Positions 22,051-31,445 of a stretch of 32,275 bases of DNA are shown in pieces (position 1 is the stretch's first letter; every line of letters begins with the position of its first letter). The DNA comes from Calocera cornea HHB12733 (lineage: Eukaryota; Basidiomycota; Dacrymycetes; Dacrymycetales; Dacrymycetaceae). Below the pieces are notes generated by a model. The model made no database searches and was not told the origin of the DNA. It saw only the letters and a program-made list of their open reading frames with translations. The translations under genes and the position numbers were made by a program. The stretch covers positions 2,972-35,246 of the forward strand of contig KV424000.1 of NCBI GenBank assembly GCA_001632435.1, in the 5' to 3' direction.

Positions 22051-23178
22051 ACACGCTTCGATTTGGATGCGCATTCTTGCACCGTGTATCAACAGAATGG
22101 CGTTTCAACTACGCCGCAAAAGGTAGGCGCTCTCGCCTGCCAATCGACTGTATTTGGATGGCCGCGCTCTTGTGTAACGTTAGTGAACTCTTCTCTCTGG
22201 TTTCTTGGTTGGAGATACGGACTCGACATGATCTTGAAGGCTCTTCATGCGCACAACCACGCTTGTTCTCTGCTCTTGCTCCTTTAGGTATTGTTGTAGA
22301 TGAGGAATGCAATTGAATTGAACCGAACTTTCGTCTCGAAGAGGCAACCGGCACTCGGCCGCGGTCCGAGTGAAAGAATTACCTAACAATCACCATTAGT
22401 GGGCTGACCCGAGGTTCGCCCGGTTCACCGACAGTCGTATTATTTCTTGCGGTCCGCAGCAGGTATGGCAATATCCATCTGTTCGACGCTTGCCGTGACA
22501 CTTCCTGAACAGACGAGATGCCTGGTCAGCCTGTGACTGTTGCGGGTAGGCGCCATGGGGGTGCAATCAGGAGGCCGATCTGCCGCGGGCCGATAGAAGG
22601 GAGCTGCTAAACTCCGAACCGGTGACGCCACAGATGAGAAGCGAATAAAAGCAGGAGCTTGACGCATGCCACGGGTTGCGTCGGGCGAGGCCGATAAGAA
22701 CACAGTTCGTTATTCGTCTCCCCCGGATCAGTCCCTCCATAAGGGACGGTCGCGACAACCGAATATGACGGGGCCATCATCGGAGCGACACGCCTAAACT
22801 CCGTTGTGGGAAAACACATCAGTAAAATCATCGGGCTCTACCTAGTCCTATGGTGGCTATGCAGAACCCTAGCGCGCATAGCATCGTCCGCCACTTCATA
22901 GTCCCTACATAGGCAGCAGCTCGCCTACAGATGCGTCAACGTGACTATATATGTACCCTTTTTCCTATAGATACGATACAGTTTTATTTTTTAGATGATA
23001 ACACACGAGTCACACTGGCTACCTCAGGGGAGGGTCTCGCGTTCCACGCCCCTATCTCCGCGGCTGTTGTCCAGGTTGCGCGGAGCGGGTGCCTATGAAT
23101 ATAAACCCCTAACGCTAGTGCGTGGCACGCGACGCGATGCGGTTGCGGATGCATATCTTTAACTCCGCGACGATCGTC
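22051..23178. other. Intergenic region between bZIP and RPA1-like genes
   Basis: No supportable gene is present. The first 250 bases are the likely 3' untranslated region of the bZIP gene. The region 22930-23000 is AT-rich. The right end holds the TATA box of the RPA1-like gene at 23100-23105. Confidence 0.55.
23100..23105 (+). promoter_or_regulatory. TATA box of the RPA1-like gene
   Basis: TATAAA lies 79 bases upstream of the chosen ATG at 23179, which supports both the start and the view that this gene is, or recently was, transcribed. Confidence 0.65.
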
Positions 23179-24863
23179 ATGTCTGAGGCGCCATTGACCG
23201 CTCACGGCTGTTTGAAGCTCGTGAACGAAGATAGGACGCACAATGACGGTGTCTTTCAACTGTTGTCGTGTGTCCGAGCACGCAGCAAAAGAGGACAATT
23301 GATATATCCTTACAGACACTGGTAATGCCTTTCTACTTTCTGCCGCCTCTCGAGACCTGATCCCGGGATGTACTCTAGGTGCTTTCTGAGTGATGGGACA
23401 AACTACGTCCGTGTCGGTCTGGATGCAAATGGAAGGCGGATAAGTGGTGGTGACATGCTGTCGAATGGTGTGAAGGTGAAGATACCGGAACTTTTGAAGA
23501 GGGTCGTCGAAGAGACAGGTGAAACGTGAGCATATATGCGGTTCCCGGAGTACTGCGCTGACTACGACATCAGGAGGTTGAGTGTACGTCGGTTGAATGT
23601 CATCAGCAACCCGGAACCGGTGATTGGCGCTCCGGTGCCCTTGCGTTCGGAGGACAGCTACCGGTTATCTGATACTTGCGTGCTGCGGCCAAACGACTAC
23701 CCGTCAAACAACCACGAAGAGGGTCGCCGTTTTGACTATAGGACGATCGGCGACCTTTCATTGGCCTCTCACAAGTGAGTCATGAAAGGGAGCCATACCG
23801 CTTGTATGCTGACACTTCAAAGTTTTTGCCTAATTGCTCGGCTCACCAGGATCAGCAAGAGAGGAAGGTGCTTCAACCGGTTGCTAGGGGAGAAGAAGGA
23901 TGCAGTGCAGATCGTGATGCATGATAAGAGGGTGCGCTCTGCGGAAGAATGGGGAACGGCGCTGATTGAATATCAGGGAGAAATGGTGGCGATGGTATGG
24001 GACAACTGTGTGGACAGGGCGGAGAGTCTATTGGTGAATGAGGTCCGGATATTTCGAAGGGGGAAGAGGCAACAGCTTACCTTTGCCTTGTGTCAGGTCT
24101 ATCTTGTGTGGGGTGCGACGGTGTCCGGTGAACGAGTGCGGTCGAACTGGGTGAAGACATCCCATCTTCACCTGGTGTGTGATAGTCGGACAAAGTTTAA
24201 GAGGGTAGGCTCATTACTCACTGGATGAATGGATCGCTGATGAGATGTGTAGATGATGGACTGCGGCAGAATCCCGCAGATTTTCTTCTCGTTCACACCG
24301 ATCGAGGGGATAAGAAATATGAAGAGGGGCGAGCTAGTTGGTGAGTCGTATGACTGATCCGGGGTACGAGAACTGAAAGGAAGTGCCAGACGTACTAGCG
24401 ATTGTTGGCAATGTGGGGGAGGGCACTGCGGTGAGAGTCAAGGAAACGAGACTTGAGAAGGGTCAATGTGTGGCAGTAAGTACATCGTGGTTACTGGATT
24501 GGAATGTGGCTGACGAATAAAAAGCGGCACAATATCCCGCGCGGTGGCATTTGGCTACTAGATCAATCTCGCACTTGGATCCAATTGCGGGCGTTCAACG
24601 AGTTTGCCAACAAGTTCTGTGCTCGAAGAGGAAAAGTTGTTGCGGTGAAGGGCTTAGCAACGGACTGGAGTACGGGACTGTGCCTGAGGACAGGAGCAGA
24701 GACGACAGTGGTTTACTTTGATGACAACGATATTGAACAACAGGAGCTTCAGACTTGGTGAGAGTTGAATGCTAAAAGAGGAACCCAGGATTGATGGGCG
24801 AATAATAGGTACGAAGAGCATGCTGAGGAAGCATATAGCTGGGAGATCGTTGGAATGAAGTGA
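23179..24863 (+). CDS. RPA1-like single-strand DNA-binding protein lacking the C-terminal zinc OB fold
   Basis: Eight exons: 23179-23321, 23379-23525, 23574-23774, 23850-24204, 24253-24340, 24390-24475, 24525-24757 and 24809-24863, giving 435 residues. All introns are GT-AG of 48-75 bp. I read three OB-fold regions of replication protein A large subunit. The N-terminal fold has HWCFLSDGTNYV, like RYRLLLSDG in RPA1. DBD-A contains QVYLVWGATVSG, then FFSFTPI before DBD-B. DBD-B has ELVDVLAIVGNVGE, IWLLDQSRTWIQLRAF and KVVAVKGLATDW. The protein stops soon after WYEEHAEEAYSW, where RPA1 would go on to the zinc-bearing DBD-C used for trimer assembly. A 54-base in-frame piece of exon 4 (24043-24096) looks like an intron; without it the protein has 417 residues. 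It may be a truncated paralog of RFA1 or an element-derived binding protein. Splice sites were inferred by eye. Confidence 0.75.
24043..24096 (+). other. Probable in-frame intron inside exon 4 of the RPA1-like gene
   Basis: The piece starts GTCCGG and ends GTGTCAG, with a CTTAC possible branch site 16-20 bases before the end. It is 54 bases long with no stop. Removing it gives LLVNEVYLVWG, which matches the LL-x3-VY pattern of RPA1 DBD-A; keeping it inserts 18 residues. The donor is weak. Confidence 0.5.
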
Positions 24864-25337
24864 GGCTTGTTGGGTGGATGGCTGGTACGGAGGTAGACCG
24901 TTTTGCCGCGACGATTCTCGCCCGCCACAAGGCTGATGTGAATTGTGTGATTCTGAAATAAATGAGTGATTCTGCGAAGTGAATAATTCCGTGAACTGAG
25001 GGATCGTGGGGTAGGAACTGAAAGAAAGGCTGGCAAAATGGGTGATTCTGCAGTATCATGAGGCTACAGAGAGATAAAGAACATAGGGAATAGTTGGAGT
25101 AGCCCGAAATCCGAGTAGTGATGTTCATGGAACGGGAAGAGGGGAAGGATTGATGGAGATGAAGTGGCAAGTGAAAAGGGTGATTTTGCAATGTAGGTGA
25201 GTCAGCTATATGGGTGATTTTGCAATATGAGTGATTCAGCTATATGGGTGAGTTTGCAATATGGGTGATTTGGCTATATGGGTGATTTGGCTATATGGGT
25301 GATTTGGCAAATGGGTGTCACAAATTCTGATTCCGGG
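24864..25337. other. 3' flank of the RPA1-like gene and decaying repeat tract
   Basis: A polyadenylation signal AATAAA occurs at 24957-24962, 94 bases after the stop. The rest carries scattered copies of GTGATTCTG (for example near 24948, 24964 and 25041), which grade into the tandem repeat at 25178-25320. There is no gene. Confidence 0.6.
25178..25320. repeat. 17-bp minisatellite
   Basis: About eight head-to-tail copies of a unit close to GGGTGATTTGGCTATAT are present. Copies on the left are more diverged (TTTTGCAATAT, CAGCTATAT) and the two near 25265-25298 are identical. Unit length stays at 16-18 bases. The array ends just before the left LTR of the retroelement. Confidence 0.85.
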
Positions 25338-25929
25338 TGTGAGGGCACACAGTCTAGCAAGGCTGCCGACTAAACCCGACTGAGTCAAAGAGACCAAAGA
25401 TGAGGGATTCGGGGGAGGTCATGGCTGACAGTGTCCAAGAACCAACCGATCGTAACCTTCGTAAGTCCAACTAGGAGATACGTGGGGTGTCGAAGGTAGT
25501 TTGGACGAAGCAAGCAGAGTTCGGAGAGAGTTCGGATGTTTGGAGTGGGAGGACGGATGTGATGACCAGGCTTTCTCACAAGACTATGGAGATTCCTCAG
25601 AGATCAGATCTAAGGAGAAGCTACCAAAGCTACTGAAGTTTATATACGAGTATACAATCACAGCCTCAGCTTCTCCCGAAACACCGAGGTGAGACCCAAC
25701 ACTGCCCAGGACACAGCCGAGGCATAGCCCGCACAGCCGAAGCATAGCCGAGTGGGCACTGCCTTACCTAAGCCTGTACCAAGTATCCGAAGGTTTATGC
25801 CGAAGGTATGACTTTGTAACCGAAGACCTGAATGCGGAGCCGAGTTCTGGGGAACTGTCAAAGGTGGTCGAAGGTGTCCGAGTGTTGCAAGATCGTGCCC
25901 AAGTTGGCCGAACTTGGTGTCCCCTGACA
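25338..25929 (-). repeat. Left LTR, inverted orientation
   Basis: Read on the minus strand it starts TGTCAGGGG (from 25929) and ends CCCTCACA (25338), the standard TG...CA form. It is 592 bp long, like the other two copies. Comparing its reverse complement with the right LTR by eye I count five differences. Its TATA-like TATATAAA (plus-strand positions 25639-25646) points leftward, toward the RPA1-like gene. In its own orientation it is preceded by GGGTGA, the same six bases that precede the right LTR. Confidence 0.92.
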
Positions 25930-26927
25930 TCACCCTAGAACAGCAAGTTCAGGTGCTCCTGGCCAAAGTCAACCGACTTTGTGAGGCCAAAACAGCCCGA
26001 CTTGCAAACCCCACTCCCATCCAAGTCACGATCCCCACAAACAATGGTCCGAAAGGTCCAAAGATGGCAACCCCAGATGTATTTGATGGCAATCGGGTGA
26101 AAACCCTGACATTTGTCCGACAACTCGAGCTGTATATCACTGCTTGCCCGAGTGAGTTCCGAACGGACCAAGATCGGATCAACTTCGCCCTCTCGTACAT
26201 GAAAGGCTGAACTGCTGGTGAATGGGCAGACCAAATTATAGATGAACAGGCGAACAAACTCCTGCCTATCTATAACACCTGGTCCGACTTCACAACAGCA
26301 CTCCGAAACATGTTTTCGGATCCTGACCCTGGTGCAACGGCCCAACTTGGCATGGACTCCCTCACCCAGGGTACGAAATCAGCCGAAGAGTACATCATGG
26401 CCTTCAAGGAACTGGCTGCTTGGATGAAGTACGACAAGATCGTGCATATCGAAAAGTTTGAACAAGGACTACACCAAGCGATTGTCGAGAAAGTCTCCTC
26501 GTTGCCCGAGATGCCCGAGTCATTGGAAGACTGGTACAAGTACTCGGCCCAATTTGACTACCAATGGCGAAAACTCAAGGCTCGGAGGAAGAGTACCCTG
26601 ACCTCGGTCCCGACCAAGAAGCCTGCCCCAACCTACACCCCAAGGTTGGAAGTTTGTACTACAAACACGGGTCCTTTGGTCTCCACAGGGGGCCTCCACA
26701 TGGGAGATCCCATGGATCTAGACCAATCCGCCCGACTCGCCTGCATTTGGTGCTTCAACTGCTGCAAATTTGGCCACCTCTCCCAAGACTGCCCCAATAA
26801 ACAGCAGATTTGGGCTGTGGACTTTGAAAACCTCCGAAGTCTTGTCGCCAAGGAGATTGCCAAACTCCAACAGGACCCGAATGGCATGACTAAGCCGAAG
26901 GCGGAGACTTTGGAGCAGGATTTTTGA
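25930..26927 (+). pseudogene. Gag, 5'-truncated and interrupted
   Basis: The reading frame begins at the inverted LTR junction with TLEQQVQVLLAKVN, so no native start codon is left. One in-frame TGA (26208-26210) follows SYMKG. The retrotransposon capsid domain continues after it, with DWYKYSAQFDYQWRKLK near its end. A single CCHC zinc knuckle, CFNCCKFGHLSQDC, lies near 26748-26790 and would bind RNA. The frame ends at TGA 26925-26927, within a run of five T where the pol frame (-1 relative to gag) overlaps. I see no standard slippery heptamer, so whether a frameshift joined Gag and Pol is unclear. Confidence 0.85.
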
Positions 26928-29900
26928 AGAGGTCGGCAAACAACAGCACTGTTCGGCTGACCAATTGGTATTTGGTTCTGAGTATTGAGGATTCGGACAA
27001 TGAAATGGAGTTTTCCCACAAAACCCCCACGACCCTGTCCGAGGACCCGAAACTCATACCAAATGTGCTGACATCGATGGCAAAACCCGAATTCGGCCCG
27101 ACTCATCTCATTCGGTCAAACGACTTGAGGAGGAAAACCGAACTCACAATCGAACTACGAACACTTGACACGGGTCGGACATTCGAAACCCGAGCCCTAC
27201 TTGACTCGGGTGCAACGGGCCTATTTATTGACAGTGACTGGGCTCGGCATCTGAATCTGACAACTCGTAAGCTACCTCGGGCGAGCCCGGTCTATAACAT
27301 GGACGGAACCCCAAATCGGAATGGAGCCATTACCGAGGTCACCGACTTAGTGATCCGATATGGCAAACACACCGAGAAGGCAGTCTTTCACATCACTCAA
27401 CTGGGTTACAAGGAGGTCATTTTGGGACACCCCTGGCTGGTCCGACACAACCCCGAGATTGACTGGACAACGGGACGAATCACCCTTACTCGCTGCCCGA
27501 GTGACTGTTCGGTGAAGATTCGTGCCCTTCGGCACAAGCAGGCACTCCGAAAGCGCCAAACTCGGACTTCACCAATCCTCACTAGAACCAAAGATGACGC
27601 CTTGGATACCAAGTATGAAACGAAGCCCAAGGTGCCACGAGGCCCAGGTGATCGGGTGTTTCTCAAGTTCATTGGCCTGAGGGAAGAGCGAATACGGGCC
27701 ACCTCCAGTGTAGCAACCCAATTGGCATCCGAACACCACGAGCAAGACACGACATCACACACCTTTGACGAGCTGGTACCCGAAGAGTACCGAGACTACA
27801 AGGATGTGTTCTCAAAGAAGGCTTTCGACCAACTTCCCAAACATCGGCCATGGGACCACGCAATTGAGCTGAAATCGGACGTGGAGCCACAAAGTTCAAA
27901 GGTCTACCCACTTTCGGTGACCGAACAATGCGAACTCGATGCCTTCCTTCACGAGAATCTCGCGAATGGACGTATTCGTCCCTTGAAGTCGCCCTTTGGG
28001 GCTCCAGTCTTCTTTGTTAAGAAGAAAGACGGGACGCTTCGGCTCGTTCAGGATTATCGGCGCCTAAATGAAATCACTATCAAGAATCGGTACCCGATTC
28101 CACTGATCTTGGACCTCATCAACAAACTTCGGAATGCCTTGGTGTTCACCAAGCTCGATATTCGGTGGGGATACAACAATATTCGGATCCAAGAAGGGGA
28201 CAAGTACAAGGCAGCCTTTCGGACGAATCGGGGCCTATTCGAGCCACTCGTGATGTTTTTCGGCCTGGTCAACAGTCCCAGCACCTTCCAGACAATGATG
28301 AACGACATCTTCAAGCCTCTGATTGATGAAGGCACAGTGGTGGTGTACATGGATGACATTCTGATCTTTACCAAAGATCACGAGTCCCACCGACGAACTG
28401 TCTGAAGAGTTCTCGAAACCCTCCGAAACCACCAACTTTACGTTAAGCCCGAAAAATGCGAGTTTAATTGGGCCAAGATCAACTACCTTGGGCCAGTCAT
28501 ATCCGAAGGTCAAGTTGAGATGGACCCAATCAAGATCTCGGGTGTACAAGACTGGCTGATCCCCACGAATGTGACCAAAGTACAGAGCTTTGTGGGCTTC
28601 TGCAACTTCTACAGGCGATTCATCCGCGACTTTTCCCGAATTGCCCGCCCCCTTCACAAACTCACGAAGAAGGATGCTGGCTGGAAATGGGGTGCACCCA
28701 AGCGAGCCGCCTTTGATGAACTTTGGCACGCTATCACCTCTTCCCCAGTCCTAGTCCTGGCGAAGGATGACCGACCTTTCCGAGTAGAGGCCGACTCATC
28801 TGACTTTGCCACAGGTGCGGTGCTTTCGCAACTCTCGGAGGACAATAAATGGCACTGTCAGGGGACACCAAGTTCGGCCAACTCGGGCACAATCTCGCAA
28901 CACTCGGACACCTTCGACCACCTTCGACAGTTCCCCAGAACTCGGCTCCGCATTCAGGTCTTCGGTTACAAAGTCATACCTTCGGCATAAACCTTCGGAT
29001 ACTTGGTACAGGCTTAGGTAAGGCAGTGCCCACTCGGCTATGCTTCGGCTGTGCGGGCTATGCCTCGGCTGTGTCCTGGGCAGTGTTGGGTCTCACCTCG
29101 GCGTTTCGGGAGAAGCTGAGGCTGTGATTGTATACTCGTATATAAACTTCGGTAGCTTCGGTAGCTTCTCCTTAGATCTGATCTCTGAGGAATCTCCATA
29201 GTCTTGTGAGAAAGCCTGGTCATCACATCCGTCCTCCCACTCCGAACATCCGAACTCTCTCCGAACTCTGCTTGCTGCATCCGAACTACCTTTGACATCC
29301 CACGTATCTCCTAGTTGGACTTACGAAGGGTACGATTGGTTGGTTCTTGGATACTGTCAGCCACGACCTCCCCCGAATCCCTCGTCTTCGGTCTCTTCGA
29401 CTCAGTCGGGTTTAGTCGGCAGCCTTGCTAGACTGTGTGCCCTCACAGGCACCCAGTGGCCTTTATGTCCAAGAGCCTGTCGAATGCGGAACAAAACTAC
29501 AAGATTCACGACAAAGAACTCTTAGCCATCATCCGAGCACTCGAGGAGTGGCGACATTTCCTCGAAGGGGCGACTCGGCCCGTGGAAATACTGACCGACC
29601 ACTGAAATCTCGAGTACTTCGCGAAATCGCAGAAGTTGACCCGACGTCAGGCCCGATGGTCCCTGTACCTCTCCCGATTCGACTTCACTCTGAAACATCG
29701 GCCCGGCAAGGCAAGTGGCAAGCCCGATGTGCTCTCCCGAAGGGCCGACCATCCACGAGGAGACCACGATAACGAGAATGTCGTGCTTCTGAAGCCCGAG
29801 GTGTTCACAATCTCAGTACTTTGGAGGGGACATGTGCTGTTGACAGGGGCAGAGACCAACCTGCTCCGACAAATCCGAAGATCAAATGAATTTGATGAAC

Positions 29901-31410
29901 CAGTGGCCCGACCAGTTAAGGAACTGTGCAAGGGACCCTGAACAGATGTCCGAAATACCGAATGGGCCAAAGAGCAGGGACTTGTCCTCTATAGAGGCAA
30001 GGTGTACGTCCCAAAGGTCCCAAGCTGTGCACAAAAATCGTCCAACTCCACCATGACTTGGCCATAGTCGGACACCCTGGTAGATGGAAAACTCTCAAAC
30101 TTGTGAGTCGGAACTACTGGTGGCCGAATATGAGCCGATTCATAGGCGAATACGTCCGAATGTGCAATGCGTGCAACCAAACAAAAATCTACCCCCAAGC
30201 ACCCATGGGCAAGCTGATTCCAAACCGAGTTCCAACCGAACGATGGCAAGTTGTCACCATAGACATGATTGTCGGCCTACCCCCATCCGAAGGCTTTGAC
30301 TTGGTCTTTGTGGCTGTTGATTGGCTCACAAAACGTGCGCACTTCATCCCGACCTATGCCAAACTCAAGGCTGAGGGCGTGGCTCGGATATTTTGGGACC
30401 ATGTCTGGAGGCACCATGGCTTGCCCTCGGAGGTGATTAGTGACCGAGGACCGCAATTCGTATCCGAGTTCATGCGAGAACTCAACCGACTACTCCGAAT
30501 CAAGACTTTGGCCTCGACTTTGTACCACCCGGAGACCAATGGGCAGACCGAGCAGGTGAATCAGGAGATTGAACAGTACCTTCTGCTATTCATCAATTAT
30601 CACCAGACCAACTGGGCAGACTGGCTAGCACTCGCCGAGTTCACCTACAATAATTGTGTGTCAGCGTCAACTCAGGTTACCCCTTTCATGGCAGACACTG
30701 GTAGGAACCCATGACTCGGATTTGAACCAATCCAAGAATCATGAGTTGAAGGGGTTGAACAGTTTGCAAACACGATGAAGGACCTAGAAACCAAATGTTC
30801 AGCCACACTCCAACAGGCTGCAGATGACATGGCACGATACTATGACCGAACTCATGCCAAGGCCCCTGAGTACAAGGTAGGGGACAAGGTCTGGCTGGAT
30901 GCTCGGGCTATTCGTACGAAACGGCCCGCAAAGAAACTTGATGACAAGTGGTTCGGGCCCTTCAAGATAACGAAGCGGGTGAACCCCAACGCATTTGAAC
31001 TTGAACTCCCGACTTTGTGGCGAATTCACCCCGTGTTCCACGTGGTGAAACTCCAACCATACTGAGAAAGCCAATTGGCTGGACGACCCAGCGAACGCCC
31101 ACCGACTCCCAAACTTGATGATGAGGGTTACCTCCAGTATGAGGTAGAGCGGGTCGAAGACAGCCGACTTCGGGCAAATGGCCGACTTGAATACCTGGTC
31201 AAGTGGAAAGGATACCCAGACTCTGAGAACACCTGGCAAACTCCCGAGTCCCTCACGAAAGCGAAGGCGGCTGTACGAGACTTCCACCAAAGGCACCCTG
31301 AGGCTCCGAAGAGAATCTCTGCAACCAACTTTGCCCAACTTCCATTCCGAACCTTTGAAAACTACACCGAACATGTGAATCGGGTCTTATTCGATTGGAC
31401 AAAGGGCTGA
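26894..31410 (+). pseudogene. Pol polyprotein: protease, RT, RNase H, integrase, chromodomain
   Basis: Order along the frame: an aspartic protease with LLDSGATG (about 27200-27225); reverse transcriptase with KLDIRWGYNNI, FFGLVNSP and the catalytic YMDDILIF (about 28347-28370). RNase H starts at EADSSDFATGAV and is split by the nested LTR. The integrase keeps HHCC zinc residues (HHD, GHPG, CNAC) and a DDE set (TIDMIVG, SDRGPQF, NGQTEQ). A C-terminal chromodomain reads [23 protein letters not shown] and would guide insertion to marked chromatin. Six internal stops, all TGA, lie at 28403, 29603, 29939, 30712, 30742 and 31063. A one-base deletion near 30019-30023 shifts the frame just before the integrase zinc finger. 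The final stop is TGA 31408-31410. The domains are recognisable but the product cannot be made intact. Confidence 0.92.
28856..29447 (+). repeat. Nested solo LTR with 5-bp target duplication
   Basis: A 592-bp LTR starting TGTCAGGGG and ending CCCTCACA interrupts RNase H. The bases GGCAC flank it on both sides (28851-28855 and 29448-29452). Removing the LTR and one GGCAC restores a continuous frame across the RNase H region. No internal sequence accompanies it, so it is a solo LTR left by LTR-LTR recombination. It differs from the right LTR at clearly more positions (roughly 17 by eye) than the left and right LTRs differ from each other. Its TATATAAA at 29139-29146 points into the integrase half of pol. 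Confidence 0.93.
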
Positions 31411-31432
31411 GTTTGCTAAGTCAGCAAACCTT

Positions 31433-31445
31433 GAAGGGGGGGTGA
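31433..31445 (+). other. Polypurine tract and junction of the right LTR
   Basis: GAAGGGGGGG at 31433-31442, then TGA, directly precedes the right LTR. This is where plus-strand DNA synthesis would be primed in reverse transcription. It marks the 3' end of the internal region and confirms the element's orientation. Confidence 0.8.

Noticed and set aside
22400..22450. A tRNA-like GGTTCGCCC segment
   Set aside because: No matching acceptor stem, anticodon arm or A-box could be drawn around it.
25501..25692. Conserved 63- and 91-residue proteins seen in identical form at both ends of the element
   Set aside because: They are open frames inside LTR copies. Their conservation simply reflects the repeated LTR and not a gene.
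26915..26930. A classical -1 frameshift heptamer joining Gag and Pol
   Set aside because: There is a run of five T at the overlap, but in the gag frame it does not form an X-XXY-YYZ heptamer. The gag-end TGA could equally be another mutated codon.
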